A stretch of DNA of 64,000 nucleotides from contig NZ_RQFY01000004.1 of NCBI RefSeq assembly GCF_004769555.1, positions 1,302,001-1,366,000 on the forward strand, written 5' to 3'. Source of the DNA: Leptospira koniambonensis (GTDB taxonomy: Bacteria > Spirochaetota > Leptospiria > Leptospirales > Leptospiraceae). Under the pieces are notes generated by a model. It had not been told where the DNA came from. It saw only the letters and a list, made by a program, of their open reading frames with translations, and searched no databases. A program made the position numbers and the translations under genes. Shown one piece after another: positions 61,454 through 64,000 of this stretch (its first letter is position 1; each line of letters opens with the position of its first letter).

Positions 61454-62032
61454 TTATTTCCAGTTTTCCGAAACTCCGTCGATCACACCATAAATTTGTG
61501 CTTCTGAAGGAGTGAGCCAAAGATCTCTATCTGTATCTCTTTCCACAACTTCTAAGGGCTGGCCTGTTCTTTCGGAAACGATACGATTGATCTCCTTCTT
61601 ATCTCTTTCGATCATAGAAGCAAAAATTCCGATATCAGTTGCCTTTGCTTGGTAAGTTCCTGGAACATGAGGTTGGTGTAACATGATCCTGCTATGAGGG
61701 AATGCGAATCTTTTACCTTTTGTCCCGGAAAGAAGAAGTAATGCGCCAAAACTTGCAGCGAGTCCCATACAAACAGTGCTCACATCATTTGGGATCAGGT
61801 CCATGGTATCCAAAATAGACATACCAGAAGTGTTTGCACCTCCAGGACTATTGATCACAAGTGTGATATCCTTTTCCGGATCTTGATTAGAAAGATATAA
61901 TAAACGCTCCACAACATATTTTGCGGAAGAATCATCCACCTGACCCCAAAGAAAAATTTTCCTTTCTTTGAGTTGGTTGTCCTCCATGCGGAGTCCCGGA
62001 AATTGGATTGGTTCTACTAAAGTATCAGTCAT
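61454..62032 (-). CDS. clpP: ATP-dependent Clp protease proteolytic subunit ClpP
   Basis: 192 aa, normal mature size. Catalytic Ser94 in CMGLAASFGALLL, His119 in LHQPHVPG, Asp in DTDRDLWL (168-170 region). NSPGGANTSGMSILDTM is the oligomer-strand motif. The active-site SF (for usual SM) and the HQPHVPG segment mark it as a variant copy; leptospires have two ClpP proteins, and this could be either. It is 12 bases after the ECF sigma gene, in one run with it. Confidence 0.9.
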   Translation of the reverse strand: MTDTLVEPIQFPGLRMEDNQLKERKIFLWGQVDDSSAKYVVERLLYLSNQDPEKDITLVINSPGGANTSGMSILDTMDLIPNDVSTVCMGLAASFGALLLLSGTKGKRFAFPHSRIMLHQPHVPGTYQAKATDIGIFASMIERDKKEINRIVSERTGQPLEVVERDTDRDLWLTPSEAQIYGVIDGVSENWK

Positions 62033-62044
62033 TCTATTCTCCGA

Positions 62045-62611
62045 TCAGGAAGCGATTGCCATAGGTCCATGTAGGACCTCCAACCAATCTTTTCTGTCTG
62101 ATTTATTCAAAAGTTGTCTACGTAATAATTCTCTACTTCTTCTCAAACGGTTTTTTAAATTACCGATTGGGATCCCTGTTTTTTCAGTGATCTCTTCGTA
62201 GCTCATCTCACCGAAATATCTTAGATTTAACAGTTGTTTCTCTTCGTTTGGAAGTTCGTCTAACGCTTCTAAAACTTCTGTTCTCCAAGTATCTCCAGAA
62301 CGAGGAGCAGCCTTGGTGATCTCAGGATTTAATTCAGTCCCAAGAAGATCTTTTTTTCTTAAGATACGATCTGAATGTTTCAGTACTAACCTTCTGAGTA
62401 AGAACGGAAACGCCTCCGGCTGCCTGAGAGATGGAAGAACTTTCCAAGCTTCTAAAAATACCTCTTGGCTTAGATCTTCTGCCTTGGATTGGTCTCGGAT
62501 CCTTTTGATAGCCTGACTACTGACGTATTTTTCGAAACGGGTCATTAACTCCGTCCAAGCCGGTTCTTCTCCCTTGGAAGCTTCTGTGACTAGTACTTTA
62601 AAATCGCGCAT
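62045..62611 (-). CDS. ECF-family RNA polymerase sigma factor
   Basis: 188 aa. Region 2 (WTELMTRFEKYVSSQAIKRIRDQSKAEDLSQEVFLEAWKVL) and region 4 (LDELPNEEKQLLNLRYFGEMSYEEITEKTGIPIGNLKNRLRRSRELLRRQL) are plain. No anti-sigma gene follows; instead clpP does, 12 bases later. Signal and regulon unknown. Confidence 0.9.
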   Translation of the reverse strand: MRDFKVLVTEASKGEEPAWTELMTRFEKYVSSQAIKRIRDQSKAEDLSQEVFLEAWKVLPSLRQPEAFPFLLRRLVLKHSDRILRKKDLLGTELNPEITKAAPRSGDTWRTEVLEALDELPNEEKQLLNLRYFGEMSYEEITEKTGIPIGNLKNRLRRSRELLRRQLLNKSDRKDWLEVLHGPMAIAS

Positions 62612-62724
62612 ATCTGTTAGAGGGTCCCAGTTTGCATTTTGGGGTGTACGGATCTAAACTATTTTTGCATTTTCGGGACTACTGACCTTGGTCTAGATTC
62701 AGGAAATTCTACTCTGGACCTAGA

Positions 62725-62740
62725 TGTAGGAGCTCCTACA
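62725..62740. repeat. perfect palindrome TGTAGGAG/CTCCTACA
   Basis: A perfect 16-base palindrome in the intergenic region before the DUF2071 gene, followed by GGAGGTTTTT. A related imperfect copy is at 15510-15531. Confidence 0.5.
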
Positions 62741-62760
62741 GGAGGTTTTTAGTATTCTAT

Positions 62761-62792
62761 CTCTGTGTGCTCCGTGGTCTCTGTGTGAAAGT
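62761..62792 (+). repeat. dispersed intergenic repeat
   Basis: This 32-base stretch (beginning CTCTGTGTGCTCCGTGG) matches the reverse complement of 14291-14322 at 24 of 32 positions. Only intergenic. Confidence 0.4.
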
Positions 62793-62833
62793 ATTGAATA
62801 GACCGAATTGGAAAGGAAGGAAAAATTTAAGAA

Positions 62834-63562
62834 ATGAGAATCAGCTCTGAACATAGACCTTGGCCAGTTCCTAAAGCAGGTTGGAGAATGAAACAGATTT
62901 GGCATGATCTATTATTCGTTCATTGGCCTTTGCCAGTTTCTATGATCCGACCTTTTGTTCCTAAACGTTTAGAAATTGATACCTTTGAAAACCAAACTTG
63001 GATTGGAGTAGTGCCATTTCATATGAGTGGGATTAGAATGAGAGGTTTACCAGTAATGCCGATCGCTTCTCGTTTTCCTGAAATTAACGTTAGAGTGTAT
63101 GTTACTATAGATGGAAAACCAGGAGTATATTTTTTCAGTTTAGATGCAGAGAGTTGGCTTGCAGTGAAAGTTGCGAGGGCATTCTATCATCTTCCTTATT
63201 ATCTGGCGAATTTCAAAGTTATTGAAAAAGAAAATAGGATTTACTATCAATCCCAAAGAACTTCTTCCAAGAATAGATTTTGTTTCCAGGCAGAATACGG
63301 ACCGACTTCAGATGTCTTTTTAGCAAAGAAGGGGAGTTTGGATTATTGGTTAACTGAAAGATATTGTTTGTATGCTAATAATAAAAATTCTTTATATAGA
63401 TGTGAAATCTTGCATGAGCCTTGGCCTCTACAAAAAGCGGAAGCTAACATTTTGCAGAATACAATGGCTGACCTAGAAGGGATCCGACTTCCGGATATAA
63501 AACCACTCTATCACTTTTCCAAGAAGATAGAAGTATTGACTTGGGGTTTAGAAAAAGTTTAA
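62834..63562 (+). CDS. DUF2071 (YqjF-like) family protein
   Basis: 242 aa. HDLLFVHWPLPVSMIRPFVPKRLEIDTFENQTWIGVVPFHMSG and FPEINVRVYVTIDGKPGVYFFSLDAESWLAVKVARAFYHLPYY are the DUF2071 signature. Function unknown; the family binds an acetoacetate-decarboxylase-like beta-barrel fold. Start ATG 62834. It overlaps the convergent gene at 63559 by 4 bases. Confidence 0.88.
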   Translation: MRISSEHRPWPVPKAGWRMKQIWHDLLFVHWPLPVSMIRPFVPKRLEIDTFENQTWIGVVPFHMSGIRMRGLPVMPIASRFPEINVRVYVTIDGKPGVYFFSLDAESWLAVKVARAFYHLPYYLANFKVIEKENRIYYQSQRTSSKNRFCFQAEYGPTSDVFLAKKGSLDYWLTERYCLYANNKNSLYRCEILHEPWPLQKAEANILQNTMADLEGIRLPDIKPLYHFSKKIEVLTWGLEKV

Positions 63563-64000
63563 GATAGAATTTTGTTTTTAAATTCTATCCAATCTTTCAC
63601 GAGACGATCTGAAAAATCAGTATCTTTATATTTCTCATAAAACTGCTTTTCTCCTAGATCCAAAAAGTTGCCTTCGAAAATTTTTCCGCCTAGACGATTT
63701 TTGGCGGAAAGTTTACGAAATGTATCTGCAAGATCATAAGATTTATTTGGTTCCAGATCGGAAAGGCATTCTGCTTTCATCCAAGAAAGTCCCAGATAAA
63801 AATATCCCCCCGGTGTAAATTTGACCATGTCGTCATGTAAACTAAGTCCAGTATAGGTCGCGTTTTCAGGGATTTTAGATAAGTATAATATACAATCGAA
63901 TTTATTTTGTTCTTCTTGGCTCGGCCAAGGATTAAAACCTGATTCCGGAAAAAGAATAAAATCAGGATTTAAAACTAAGAATTTATCTTTCGAATTCCAA
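63559..64000 (-). CDS. hypothetical protein, 5' end outside window
   Basis: The frame ends at 63559 and is open to the window edge, giving about 147 residues; an ATG at 63828 lies within conserved-looking sequence (LHDDMVKFTPGGYFYLGLSW) and is not the start. I recognise no family. The visible segment WNSKDKFLVLNPDFILFPESGFNPWPSQEE is rich in aromatics and hydrophobic residues. No motif is visible. Confidence 0.6.
   Translation of the reverse strand, partial: WNSKDKFLVLNPDFILFPESGFNPWPSQEEQNKFDCILYLSKIPENATYTGLSLHDDMVKFTPGGYFYLGLSWMKAECLSDLEPNKSYDLADTFRKLSAKNRLGGKIFEGNFLDLGEKQFYEKYKDTDFSDRLVKDWIEFKNKILS

Noticed and set aside
1..64000. tRNA, rRNA, riboswitch or transposase
   Set aside because: I looked for the GTTCRANNC-type T-arm and long conserved rRNA stretches and for DDE or serine-recombinase proteins and found none; a covariance search was not possible here.

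Overview
The window looks like a chromosomal piece of a Leptospira species. The strongest marker is an LipL41-type lipoprotein gene (47578-48642) followed by a small lep-like gene. Supporting markers are a vitamin K-dependent carboxylase-like HTTM protein, many lipoproteins with loose spirochaetal lipoboxes, and very large Ig-like surface lipoproteins. Base composition is moderately AT-rich but looks richer in GC than L. interrogans. LipL41 together with that composition suggests the P2 (formerly 'intermediate') clade; this is inference and was not computed.

Layout. 1-308 is the 5' part of a secreted alpha/beta-hydrolase on the minus strand. 728-5896 holds a membrane-anchored unknown, a RibD/DHFR-like reductase, two parallel ArsR-regulator plus AHSA1/SRPBCC modules (the second also with a GFA-type protein), a DUF2200 protein and a VOC protein. 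A perfect 8+8 palindrome sits in the -35/-10 spacer of the second ArsR promoter.

5967-13024 is the most unusual part. Five, perhaps six, unrelated minus-strand genes (ADP-ribosylglycohydrolase, ApeA/HEPN-like protein, DUF262/HNH-like protein, nucleotidyltransferase, TPR-like membrane protein, small membrane protein) are separated by GC-rich imperfect palindromes bounded by TAAC...GTTA boxes. Three of the genes take their stop codon from the GTTA box. This is the architecture of integron gene cassettes with attC sites. No integrase is in the window, so it reads as a CALIN-like cassette array, apparently loaded with defence-type genes.

13166-24409 is ordinary chromosomal content: hydrolase, PA0069-like radical SAM protein, an MBOAT protein lacking both usual histidines, GST, PAS-LuxR regulator, MsrA, a SulP-carbonic anhydrase fusion, Rnk/GreA-like factor, SET methyltransferase and a DUF2179 protein.

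24449-40542 holds two tandem copies of a four-gene lipoprotein operon. Each has a giant BIG_2 Ig-like lipoprotein (1931 and 2487 aa) followed by three small lipoproteins with the same overlaps and the same TTG start. The two large proteins differ by exactly two A-B-C triplets of Ig domains (12 versus 18 domains).

40938-51428 contains a TPR-DprA-HTTM operon, a DoxX-like protein, a GNAT protein, the nadA-ispF operon, LipL41-lep with a terminator-like hairpin whose loop holds a possible lep start codon, and a lipoprotein with three CxxC...C...H zinc-knuckle-like repeats fused to an Asp-box region. 51711-64000 is housekeeping and regulatory content: a B12-binding radical SAM protein, hemerythrin-like protein, AraC regulator, uracil-DNA glycosylase, STAS protein, GalK, Pgi, ECF sigma factor with ClpP, a DUF2071 protein and a gene cut by the window end. 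I saw no rRNA, tRNA, CRISPR array, transposase or integrase.
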